A stretch of 64,000 nucleotides of DNA from Dermatemys mawii (taxonomy: Eukaryota; Chordata; Testudines; Dermatemydidae). The translations under genes were made by a program, and so were the position numbers. Each line of letters opens with the position of its first letter. Position 1 is the first letter of the stretch. Location of the stretch: assembly GCA_007922305.1 (NCBI GenBank), contig ML677366.1, forward strand, positions 11,965,132 to 12,029,131, given 5' to 3'. The notes beneath the pieces were generated by a model. It ran no database searches, was not told where the DNA came from, and saw nothing but the letters and a program-made list of their open reading frames with translations. Shown one piece after another: positions 38,401-50,400 of the stretch.

Positions 38401-41400
38401 CTTGTGGGAAGGGTGCATACTGAAGCCCTGCCCTCAGCTGGTTGTGCTAATTGGCCTATGAGGTCCTCCCAGAAGCGGGTGATCGTTTGTGGAATGTGAT
38501 GATTCCTATTCGTGGGAGGTACTGGGCTCTAGGTTTAGATGGTGATTTACTGCCCAGAAAAGGGTGCAAAATGTGTCCCTGCTGCCTCTGTGGCAGAGGG
38601 GAGATTGGCTCTCTGTGTCTCTGACATGGCAGTAGCATAGGTGTGTGGAGGTTCCTTGTGAATGTTCAATGCTTCATTTTAATTAAGCCCCCAAAAGTGC
38701 ATAAGTACATCCAATGCCTATTGGAACTACCCTGATCTCTTGGGTCTGCTGGATGAAGCCAGAAACACTGTGGGCACAGACTTTCTCATGATATTTGGGG
38801 CTTTGGAGTCTGGTTCAGGAATCACCGAGGAAATGCAGAGGCCAGTGCACAATATATGTATACACATAATATCAAACCCCATTGATGACTCATATTTGGA
38901 TCTGAGTTCTGGATGATGGTTTGAGCTAGGCTGAGATTTGCATGGAAGTTGTTTCCCAAGTCCCTAACTGAAAACTGGGGGAAAGGCTAGGTAATCAGTG
39001 GCAGGTTTCAGAGGGGTAGCTGTGTTAGTCTGTGTCAACAAAAACAATGAAGAGTCCTTGTGGCACCTGAGAGACTAACACATTTTTTTGGGCATAAGCT
39101 TTTGTGGGCTATAGGGTATTGCCCATGAAAGCATATGCCCAGGTAATTGGTGTGTGCAGTATAGCCCATTCGAGCAGGTGGCAGTCTAACACGCTTCATG
39201 GTTGCATGTCACACAACACCTTCCATCAGCTGACTGGCTGTTGTCTAATTCCTGTCCTGCTTTTTAATTAGTGAGACCTTAGTTGCCGAAATGCTGCCAC
39301 GTTGGCTTTTTTGGCCCTGTTTTTTTTATGTGTGTGTCTGACAGATTAATTCTGAGAGAGAGGTTTGTGAGGGAGGTTGGCCTGGAACATCAGGTGCTGG
39401 CAGGAGTCGGCTCTGGAAGCATTCACCTTCTCAGCTGTTGAGTGGACGCACGATAAATAGTAGTTTTGTGAAAACAAAATATTTATTTACTGCTGCAGGA
39501 TGATAATTGGCTCAGCACAGAAATTAATATGATTTATTTCAGGATTTGTTTATAAAGAGATTAAATGATAATGAATCTGTGGATATGAAGGGCCTTAAAA
39601 GTGTAGTTATCTGACATGCCCTCAGCACTTGGAACTTCACTGCAGCAGTGGGGCTGGAACTCTAATTCTCCTGCTCCAAAAGCACAGGCTGATATAGGAG
39701 AATCTCTTCTGCTGCTAGCTGTAGGGGGCCTCTGCCACACAGAGAAGCAGCTCTGATTCCATCCATTTGAGAGCAGAGGTAAATATACCCACCAGCCATG
39801 TCATCGCAATGTGAAATGAGTGACACACAGAAGCAGTTGATCGTCCTTAGTCTGGCTTTCAGAGGGGGCACACATGGATCCACCTCCCGTTTAAAACCAG
39901 ACCCAGTGACCTGCTTTGACTTGGCAGCCTGCTGGGTCAGTGACTTGTTCAACCTCCTTACATAGCTCACCTGGGCACTAAAGTACGTCTGGTTCTGAAC
40001 CCTTATGAGACTCCCTAGCTATTCACTTTCTCCCTTATCCTAAAGCACTGTCAGCCCAGCAAGAGCCAGTGAAACCCACTCGATGGTATTTCCCTGTGAA
40101 GAGGAGCCAGTGCATGTGGGTAAGGTTGTGTTTTAATGCAGGCAAGCCAAAGTCATTGCTAGGAAGAAAATCCAGCAATCAGGACAGGGGAGGGTAAGGA
40201 GTGGGTGGGATTTGGGTTTCCCAGTGGAGGGTAAACTGTGATAGAAGTTTAGTCCATTCTGACATCTCTGCATCCTGAATCTAGCACATGATTGCTATCC
40301 TATCAGGGACACTCTTCGGTGAAATGACCCGTTCTTTCTTTTGAATTATCGAGCTGTCAAAGGCTAGCAGCTGGGAGCTTCAGCAGTGATGGAAGGTCAG
40401 AGATAGGGCAGAGATATGGGGACATGAGAGGACTGATGGATGTTTTCATGCACTCCGCGTGTTGGTGTGGGACAGTTGCAGGGAGCTTGGTTTGATTCCA
40501 TCGGCACATTTAGCTCTTTGTGCAGTGACTCTATGTATGTGTATGTCATTGTTTTCCTAAGGAGAGGGAAACAGTTCTAGGGAAAAATCAGGAGCGCCTG
40601 ACTCCATCTCCCTTTCCCACCTGTATTTATTTAGCTGAGCAAGAACACACATCTGAGCATGAAGTTTCACTGCTGGCGCATAGTGAGGCATAAAGGTCAG
40701 TGTCAAGAGCCCTCAGCCACTGTCAGGGTGTAAAAGGCCCTTTGTCAAAGTTGTTGGTTTTGCAAGTATATTTTGTTACAATTTTATACCTGTTGCCTAT
40801 AGAATCCTGAGCAGTGGGATTTGCTCACCCACTGAAATACAGCTCTCTCTGGGTGAGATGCAGCAGCTGTTCTGCTACAGCAAAGCTACACAATTTCTCG
40901 CAGGCAGTAAATCAAGAGGCAGTGTTGTCTAGTGGATAGGACACTCATTTGGGATGTAGGAGGCCTGGGTTCAAGTCCCAACTCTGCCACTGATTGAGCC
41001 CTGTGACCTTGAGCAACTCACTTCACTTGTCTATCTAGATTGTAAATATTTTGGGGCAGGGGTTGTCTCTTAATATTTGTTTTTTCAGTGCCTGCCACCA
41101 TGGGACCCTGATCTCAGCTGTGGCTACTGTAACACTAGTGATCGATGATGATAAAGGCAGAGGCCGTTTTTCTTTTTAAATTTGACGCGAGAGGGGGGAA
41201 TGCTTAGTTTGGCAAAATGAAATGTCTTGAGTTGGAATTTGGCCAGAACTTTGGAGCTGACACATCTTATGATGTACGTGTGTCTGATGACCCCGTGGCA
41301 GAAATATATCCCCGTGTCTGGCCAGGATTTGTTCTGAGTCTGTGATGCAGATTGAGGGCCCAAGGGAAACTGTTCAAAGACTGAAGATTTGTCTCATTTC

Positions 41401-44400
41401 TTTTGATAGGTGGGTGTTTGTTTATTTTTAATGGTCAGTACAGATCAACGTAATGTTGAGGCTAGAGGGCTAATGTTGCTCTTGTTGGAGAACTGAATCA
41501 AACACAAAGGACCCGATCCTCAGCTGCTGTTACTAAGTGTAGCTCCATCAACGTGAGTGATGTCCTGCTAATGTATACCCACTGAGGATCTGACCCAGAG
41601 ACTGGGAAGACCAAGGTTAAAAAAAAATTATTGAAGAAATTGACATTATTTCTCCATTGTTTTTCTTCCCCCAGGGCTGCCATTGAGGTTCTAGCAGCTT
41701 TGCTGAAATCAAGTAAGCGCCTTCTCTTAATATTCTTACTGACACACCTGTCTGTGCTGTGCACCTGGATAGACATGTCCCATTAGGAATGGATACATTC
41801 TTCTCCAACTCAATGTACCTCCTCTCCCCCCAGAAATGCAACAGACCAAAGCAATCTGTGTTGAGAAATGGGAGGGGATAATATGTAATATTTATTGTGT
41901 GTCTTGCCATGTTTCCCCCCTGTGTCTCTATGATAATGCAGGAGGAAAATCATAACTAGACATATGAATTGCAAGCTCCTTACGTGAAATGACCAGGGTG
42001 GCCATTTGTTCTGATTTTTTGGGATGGGTGTAGAAGAATTCTGCAGACTGCCATAATGACACCGCTTTTACTTTATTCTCCCCCTCCTAGCATCTCAGGT
42101 CTCCACTTGTGATTGAAGCCTTGCAGATCTTAAAGCTAGCCCTGGTACTTAGAGATTGCCTTGGTATAGCCAACCTCTGGCAGGGAGTATCTAACATGGT
42201 CAGTGTCTGGTCTGTGGGGGTTAGGGCTCTTTCAGCTTGGGTCTCCTTGTCTGTATTCCCAGCCTCAATGTTCCTGAAGTGAACATGTTACCCTTTTCTG
42301 CCTTTATCTCATCCAAAAACACTTAGCTTTTTATTACCAGGATTTAATAAAGCTTTGATTAAGAAAGAGTGCTCTACTATTGCAGACAATCTCCTCTCCA
42401 ATAAATCACCATGGCGTATTGTCCTCTCTCTCTCTTCCCCCTCCTCCCCGCCCCCTTTACTCTTTCTCTTCTCTGTCCTTTTTGTGAGCATTAGGAATAA
42501 ATGCATTTGTGAAAAATTGTAGGCCTGGAAGCGGTGCTTAAATGAGCATGCTGCAATGGGATCATGTCTGAGTCGCACCAGCTCAAGTGATGAATTCTCA
42601 AATAATGCTCCAGTATTAACCTTGCTGCCTAGATTTAAAGGTCACGTTATTGCAACAAGGAAACACCTTCTGGTTCAGATACTAAATCTTAATAACGGGG
42701 CGATGAGGCCACTGCAGAGCTGCCTTCAACTTAAATGCAAAATTAGCATTTAGAGAAGGAGGAATTCACAGCGAGGAGGGGAGCTGCAGGGAGAGTGGAA
42801 AGCTCAGTTGGCAGCACGAGTCTTTCTACGGCACTCCTGCTTTATGGTCAGCTGTGAAGGGAGATTCTGCTGGCTCCATGGTGTTGACGGGACCAGGCTT
42901 CCTGTTCCAGGACAATCTCCCACCCTATTTGTGATTGCGCAACGTTGATGTGGTAACTACAGCAACCACTTAGTGGAAAAGTGAGATTAGGAAAGTAAGG
43001 GGTGGGGTTTGAACCAAGGGGGCTGAGCCAGCAGCAGGTGATCAGATAGCTCTGCCCAAACCACCGGCCGTGGCTCTGTGGTTCATCAGTGGTCCACAGT
43101 TAGAAGGTCACTGGTCTAGACCATGGTTTGGGTTTCTTCTCATTCTTAGTGTCTTTGGGGGCTACTGGAAGAAAGTAAATGTCTCCAAGCTTTAGGCACT
43201 GTTGTGAGTGAGAATTGCTCGTGAAGACACAGGCTGAAATCAAACGTGGTGGACCTCACAGACAGGGGCGGCTCCAGGCACCAGCGTGCTTGGGGCGGCA
43301 AACCGCAGGGAGCGTGGTGCCGGTCACTGTCAGGGCGGCGGTCAGGCTGCCTTCTGTCCCGCGGATCTGGCGGCATTTCAGCGATGGTTACGCTGAAGCC
43401 GAGGGACCGGTGTACCTCCCGCAGGTGTGCCGCCGAAGGCCGCCTGACTGCCACGCTCAGGGCGGCAAAAAACGTAGATCCGTCCCTTCTCACAGATGTG
43501 AAAGCTGTGGGCTTTGAGCTGAATGGGAGCTGGAAACCTGGTGCTAGCTGCAAGAATGAAATCAGGATGTTCATGAGCACATCGGTTATTCTGAGCCTCA
43601 TCAGGGCCTTGAAAAGCACCCTGCTTGTGCTGCCGCAGTGGGACTTGATCTTGCTGAGCATGAGGATGAGATCACCCAGAAAACAGAGGTCAAGAACGCA
43701 TCCATTCTTGGTGGTCCATCTTCAGGGTTGAACTTAATGTCTCCAGCTGGACTGATGCACTACTTCTGGCTACACAGATCGTCTTTGCAAGGATCTCTCA
43801 GGCTAGGAGCCCCTCTCCGGCTTTTGGCAGAAAGTCAGAAGGAGAAAGAACCCCCTATAGTTTTAATAGGAGCAGGTAGACGGCAGTGCCTCTCCCTAAT
43901 ATTTTCATGGTGATAATCTCCCTGCCCCTCGGGCTCCCTCTAATCTTCACTGACTCTTTGGCTAGCTGCTGAGCGAAGGGCTACCTGTAAGCTTTGATCT
44001 GTGGCCGAAATCTCGCCTCTCTCTGTCCAAACAGACACGGATGGGAACTGCTCACCTGCAGCTGCTTAATACTGGAGAGCTGTTGGGAAGTAGATGAGGG
44101 AGCAAGATCTGTCTGGGAGCCACAGAAGGCAGTAGAGTATCAGGAAATGACTAGTCTGTCTGGAGCTGGGAAATTTTCTTGACTGATAGCTATCTTAGCC
44201 CTGGTCTACACTGGAATTGATCTAAGATATGCAGATTCAGCTATGAGAATAGGATAGCTGAAGTCGAAGTACTTAGGTCCACTTACCACGGCATCTTCAC
44301 GGCAGTGAGACGATGGTTCCCGCTTCTCCATCGACTCCCCCTGCGCCTCTCGTGGCGATGGGATACAGGAGTCAACGGGACAGCGCTCACGGATCGATTT

Positions 44401-47400
44401 ATCGTGTCTAGACTAGATGTGATAAATCAGCCCCTGACAGATCGATTTCACAGTGTTGTTCCCCCCCCCTTCCACTCCCGTAGTGTAGACTTGCCCTTAG
44501 AAGTGAAAATACCAGGTTTGCCAGTGAAATGGCTGCTGGGATATCTCATGGAGATCACCTGCTCACAGGTATGGAGATCACTGATGATTACCACCTCTCC
44601 TGCAGCACATGGTCCCCTTCACATGCGTCATGAACACAGGGTGACCAGCTGTCCCGATTTTATAGGGACAGTTCCACTTTCTTGGGTCTTTTTCTTATAG
44701 AGGCTCCTACCCCTGTTTGGATTGTTCACATTTGCTTCTGGTCACCCTACATGAACACAACCATGTTTCTCCAAAGTGTTTGCAAAGGGGCACTCTCAGC
44801 CTAAGGGATTTTGGAGGTTAGGACGTTCTGCTGGTTATTTTCATAACCCTATCCCTGCTCAAACCTGCCTGGGGCTCCCAGAAAGGACGCTGCTCAGGCA
44901 GCAAATGTTTGTTTCTGGAAATTAGTGCTCACAGCTGGGAAGAAAAGGCTTGCAGCCCCGGAATATGGTCAGAGGGAGCCTGACACTTTTCTTCTTGAAA
45001 ATGTGAATGGAAAGGAATTATAGACATTTGGATGACGACTAATGTAGGCTCAGAAGCGTGTCACTTCTACTGCTGCAATAATGACTTTATCCTCTTATAA
45101 TTAGGATTGTAGATTACTTATACAAAATAGATTTTCTTTGCCTGACCATCAGACCGTCTCACTCTGCTCTTGGAATCTCGGTATTGCCAGTGTCAAATGT
45201 TCAAAAATCATGAGTCAGGTCCCAGAAAATCATGAGATTGGTTTAAAAATCATAATGTTAAACATACCAAAAAGTGGGTACTTTTAATTTGCCTCTGGTT
45301 TTTAAGCCTTTAGGCTGCACTCAAGGCTCATTTTCATATGTTACTCTGCAATCCTGAGGATACACATTTTCTTTTTTTTAATATGAAAGCTGAGATTCTT
45401 CTACAATCACCTGACTCCAGGAGCTTTAAGGGAGATATCAAATACTGCAAGACTCATAGTAAAATCACGAGAGTTGGCAACACTTGCATCTCTTCACTGG
45501 CTTCCCTTGCTCACTGCATTGACTTTAAATGTCTTGCCTTTGCCACCAGCCGCTGCACTGCTCCATCCTGGCCTATATCTTGGATTTGGTTTCTTAGCGT
45601 GTCTTTCTTCCTACCCGTGACTCTAGTTTTGACGTCTCCTTCATTTCCTCCTCCCACACCTGCCTTCATGCTTTTTTTTGAGCAGCTCCCTTTTGCCCAG
45701 AATGACCTCCTAACCACTGTGTGCCAGGCTCTCACTGTCTTCTTATTCTGATGATTCACTTATTCCTAATGATTCACTATCTCTGTAGTGTCCACAAATC
45801 GAATAAGCAAACACAAATCCTGGATGGGCTCCTTCCTCTGTTTTTTCCCATGCATCTCCTCTGACTGTCTGCCTTCTGGACTGTAAGCTCTGCAGGGCAG
45901 GCCCTCTTTTATATGGGTCCGCGATGGGCTGAGCATATGGTTGGCTGTTAGCAAATAACAGGACTTGGGAGGCTGAGTGATGTGGGAGCATCAATAATTC
46001 TTCTGTAAGGACTGAGTATGTCAACATCCTTCACAAAATGAATGAACTAAACCTCACAACCCCTGGCGAGGTGGGTCTCGCCCCTCTTGTACAGATGGAG
46101 AAACTGAGGCACAATGTGGCAAAGCATCTTGCCCATAATCATGCAGCAAGCCAGTGGGAGAGGTAGAGATGGAACTCTGACCTCCTGGTTCCATGCTGAG
46201 TGCATTGGCGGGGTGGGAGGTGGGGGAAGGGAAGTAGTGCTCTGTGTGACTCTATCCTGTGGAATTTTTTGCCTTTGTCAGCACTGAGTTCATGCCAAAA
46301 ATAAAATAACCCAATGCAATTTTTTGAGGCTGGGGGAAATAGTCAATCTAAAGAAACAGGCTTAGGCAGCTGCCTGTTTGGGTCTGTAGCGTTAAATTGG
46401 GTAATTCTAAACATTTCTCTTCTCCCGTACCCCCATGACACAAGCCAGCTGCTTCACCCCAGCACCACATGATGGCGCTGTTATTATAGCTATCCCAGGT
46501 CCCATCAGTGCTTAATCCAATATTTATTTTTGGTGAGTAATTTGTTTATCAGCAGGTTATTTTAATCTAATTTTGGTCATATTTGTTATACCAGACTATC
46601 TGTACTTCCCAGTGTTAGCAGCTTGCGTGTCTTTAAGGAAATTAGCTGAAGCCAATAATCTCTAAGGCATTTGCTCAGCGGTTATTGAAGAGAGAGGGCT
46701 AGGGAAACAGACAGAGACCTTGTTGCATTTCTTGCCTAGTGAAAGTGTAATGAGCAATTTAAAGAGACAGGCTGTGGTGACCTCCTGAGGGTGTCTCTTT
46801 TGTCAAGAGGATTCTCTGGTGCAGGCAGCAGTTATTGCAATTGACCTTTCCACCTCCTCCCACTTTCCTCTCTCCTTATATTCTTGCATTACCCATTTCC
46901 CTATTTCTTGCCAGCCATACGCCGCCTTCCTTGGTCCTCTCCCCACCTTCCTCCTTTATTTAACCACTCACACTCTTCCTTTCATGAAGGCATGAGAATT
47001 GTATGCCCAGTGGGTTAAAATATCCAATGTGATTCCTTCCCACACAGACTGGTTCCTCAAGGGGACACGTTGGTTCCCCAAGAAAGAGAAGAGGGGAGTT
47101 CTATCAAGCAAGCATTTCATAGCCTGCCCATCAGGGATGCGGGCGCATCAGAACTGCTCATATTTTGTGGAAGGGTCAAAATTAGAAGCTGGATTTCAGT
47201 TTTGCAAGTGATGGTCCCACCTTTATTACAGTGTGAAGCAAAATCTCTGGTCCGCCCCTTTCCCCCCTGAACTTCAGGATGTTTATAATCCCAGTTCCAG
47301 TTTTGGGGCTGTATCTTATCTCTTCTTCAAAGCATAGTCATTTCATGTAACTGGGTAAGGTGTGGGGGAAAGGAAGTGTGGGAATGGATGTCCCTTTCAT

Positions 47401-50400
47401 TTATACTCCCCAAAATTGTTCCCCTCTCAGCGGTTTTTCAGTGCAAATCTACCTGCTGTCCCAGAGTGGAAGGATGGTTTCAACTCCAACATGGACAGCT
47501 CACGTCCCTCTGTATTTTGTCCCAAAGAATGAAATAATGGAGTTGAGATGTTACATAATTTTGTTTGTGTCTCTATTAGTGATGGGTTGGCAAATGCGGC
47601 ATGCTTATCTGATGGAAGGACAGTGTTTGTGTCCCCAGTGATGGGTGGATTTCAGAAAGTTCAAAGGTGGAGTTTGGATAAGTCCTTCCAATTTCTAGAT
47701 CCTTATCTGGACTCTCCAGGCCACTTTAGTCTGAAAAACTGGATTGAAAATTTTGTGCAAACAGTATTTCTCATGGAATTTCAACACTTTGGCTTCCATC
47801 CAGGAACACAAAGTACTAAGAAAATGAAACATAAGGAAAAAAAATAAACCTTCTCAAATTTTAAAGATTTGATTCCCACTGGGAATAGTTCTGTAGCTTA
47901 GTGGGGCATTGCTTTGCCGTTTCTTAATCTTCACTTGTTGATGATCCAGCAATGGCCAGTTAGTGGAGGATCTCATGTTTTGTTATATCTTTGTGTGAGC
48001 TACCATCTCGGCCAACATCAGGGACTGAAACAGGGACCCTCAGAACTGAAGGCATGAATCACTACATCTGGAACTAAAGTTGATAGCTGAAACAGACTCC
48101 TCTCCTGTGTAGACTGGGCACAAAGGGAGTCGTACCACATTCTGACCAGTGGGATGCACTTGTGTCCTCTGTCTTCTCGCCATGGTGTTGATACCTCACT
48201 GACATTGCAATCAGATGCAGCTGTCCCAAGAGGCAAAATAAACATTGGGTGTCTTTCAATGTCATCCTGCAGGCTGAGTATGCAGGATATGAGGCAGAAT
48301 CATGGCTGCCCCCCTGAATTCTGGGATGGGTGGAAAGTCACCTTAACAAGGAACCCACATCAGCTTCTTGCTGAAACCACTGAGTCCACTAGATCTGGGC
48401 TCATCCCATTGTTCACTGGACGGCTTGGCCCACCTTTCGGGAGAATTTGTCCTATTCCCATGGGGGAAGCCTGAGCAGGAATGGACTCCCAATGGCTCTT
48501 CCCTTTAGAGCTTGCCTTATACCCAGTATTCCTCAGGAACAGTCACTAGTACATAGCAGGGAACTGGAGGTCATCTTACCTCTTCCAAGCTCTTGGAGAC
48601 TGCAGGGTTAATTTAGCAAAGCATCTTAGCTTCAAACCATGTCCTTGGCATAATGAATTGGCTGACTGATCAACAAAGAGAGCATCAAAGAGATTTAAAT
48701 AGCTAGACACAAAGATAAATATCTCTTTGTTCTTCCTGGTAAGCAGTGGATTGTTCATCATATTACAGATTGACTGTAATCCAGTTATGTGATTGTCTAA
48801 GCCAGGTGATCTCAGTGGTCCTATGTGTGCAGCTTAAGAGGGTGGAGGGGTGAAAAGGAGAGGCTTCAGGAGCACCCCAGAAACAGCAACAGCCCTGAGG
48901 CCATAATGACGGCTGACTGGTGCCGCTTATCTTCTATCCTCGAACCCTATTTTGGGGTTCCCCACCTGCCATGCAGTGAACAAGCCAGTGTTCCCTTGAA
49001 ACTGAAGACTTTCTTCTTTTTGTGTGAGCTCCTGGCTTTAGATTCATCTTTAACCACTGTGGAACATCCAGGAGGAATGTACCAGCTCTGCTGGGTACAT
49101 CCAGGCAAAGTCACTTGGTATGTCCAGGCAGAGAAGTGTGGCCCGAATACGTCCTCATTATCCATTGACTGCAATGGAATATTAGTGGAACCGTGTAGCA
49201 TGATGGAGGACCAACCGCAAAAAGATTGAGAGGCAAAGGGCATTCTACCACCTACCACATAGGATATGCAATTCCACTCCAGGAGGAGCTGACTTCTTGC
49301 TGCCTACAAAGGTGCACAGTACTGCTTGTATGCCTTTGACTCATAACCACCATCTGTATTTTAGCCAAAATACAGACATACGCAGACAGGTGCATCACAT
49401 AGGTGGAGAGACCAACAGATGAGAGACAGGTGGGGAGGTTTCTGTTTTCCTTCCTGCCTTCTGGAGATTTTGGCATTCCTCCATTTTTGCACTTTGTCTG
49501 CTTTGCTGACTATAAAACTGAAAAAGGAACAGCAGAATAGAATGAGCGAGACCTGCCAATGAGAGGAGAACAGGAGAGGTTGATGGGTTAGTCCAGGAGA
49601 ACCAACCAAACTGAATGTCTCAATGAGACAACAGCGTTTTGGTTCCTCCCCAGTAATTCTTATTTCTTGTAATCAAAGTGTTGGGGTATGGACACAGAAT
49701 AATTCCCTCCTGTCCTGTCCTAGATACCTTCCTTTCCTCTAGGATAGACTGCTCTAATTTAGTTCGTAAATGCTAATGTTTAGATGCTATATTGATAAGT
49801 GCCACAGGAAACCTAAGAGAAATAAATAATAAATATACTTAGCCCTTAGATTGTGCAGTGCTTTTGATCTGTAATTCACACTGGAAGGCTTGGAAATTGA
49901 GAATCAGAGTGATCAAATGACTTGGACAAAGCCATACATACGAGTCACTGCCAGAGTCAGGAACAGAAGCCAGGCATCCTGACTCCCAGGCTAGAACTGG
50001 TTAAAGAATGGGGGGAAAAATCTTCAAAAAAAAATATTTTACAGGAATTTTATTTTGGTTGAAATTTCTAACTAGCTCCACTCCCAGTTCTTTCCACTCT
50101 CCTGCCACGACACCCATGGGTCCTGCAAATGGATTGGAGTGCTAAATGGTGTGGCTCTAACTCCATTCTGGTTTCGTTCTCCTCTGTGCAAGGCCACCCC
50201 GAGTCTGATTCAGACTGTCCCCACCCCACGCTCCCCCTCTCCGCTCTGTCTCTTGTCATGGATATATACTTTTGCAGAACTCCCTAAGCAATTCTTCAAG
50301 GAAGATTGACTGACTTGAGGGGTTAGTCATCCTGCAGGTTAGCGAACATGACATCTGGTTGGGGATTAACAGGAAATCGTGAATCAAACCATTGGGATTG

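Larger units (their letters stand above)
15055..41674 (+). other. AGBL1 long intron, phase 2 (26.6 kb)
   Basis: No coding exon was recognised inside, and the flanking codons join without any missing residues relative to the family as I recall it. It is dense in repeats, described separately. Stretches without a recognised repeat (about 17100-19990, 20790-23200, 24810-26960, 31760-33200, 35830-37500, 39200-40900) look unique or too decayed to name. Confidence 0.75.

Noticed and set aside
43146..43731. 171- and 161-codon frames around a CpG-rich block
   Set aside because: They are centred on a hAT miniature element with a perfect target duplication. The frames run across its boundaries into unrelated intron.
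48825..49258. 134-codon plus frame with an overlapping minus frame
   Set aside because: It has no family resemblance, lacks plausible exon borders with AGBL1 phase, and composition is ordinary intron.
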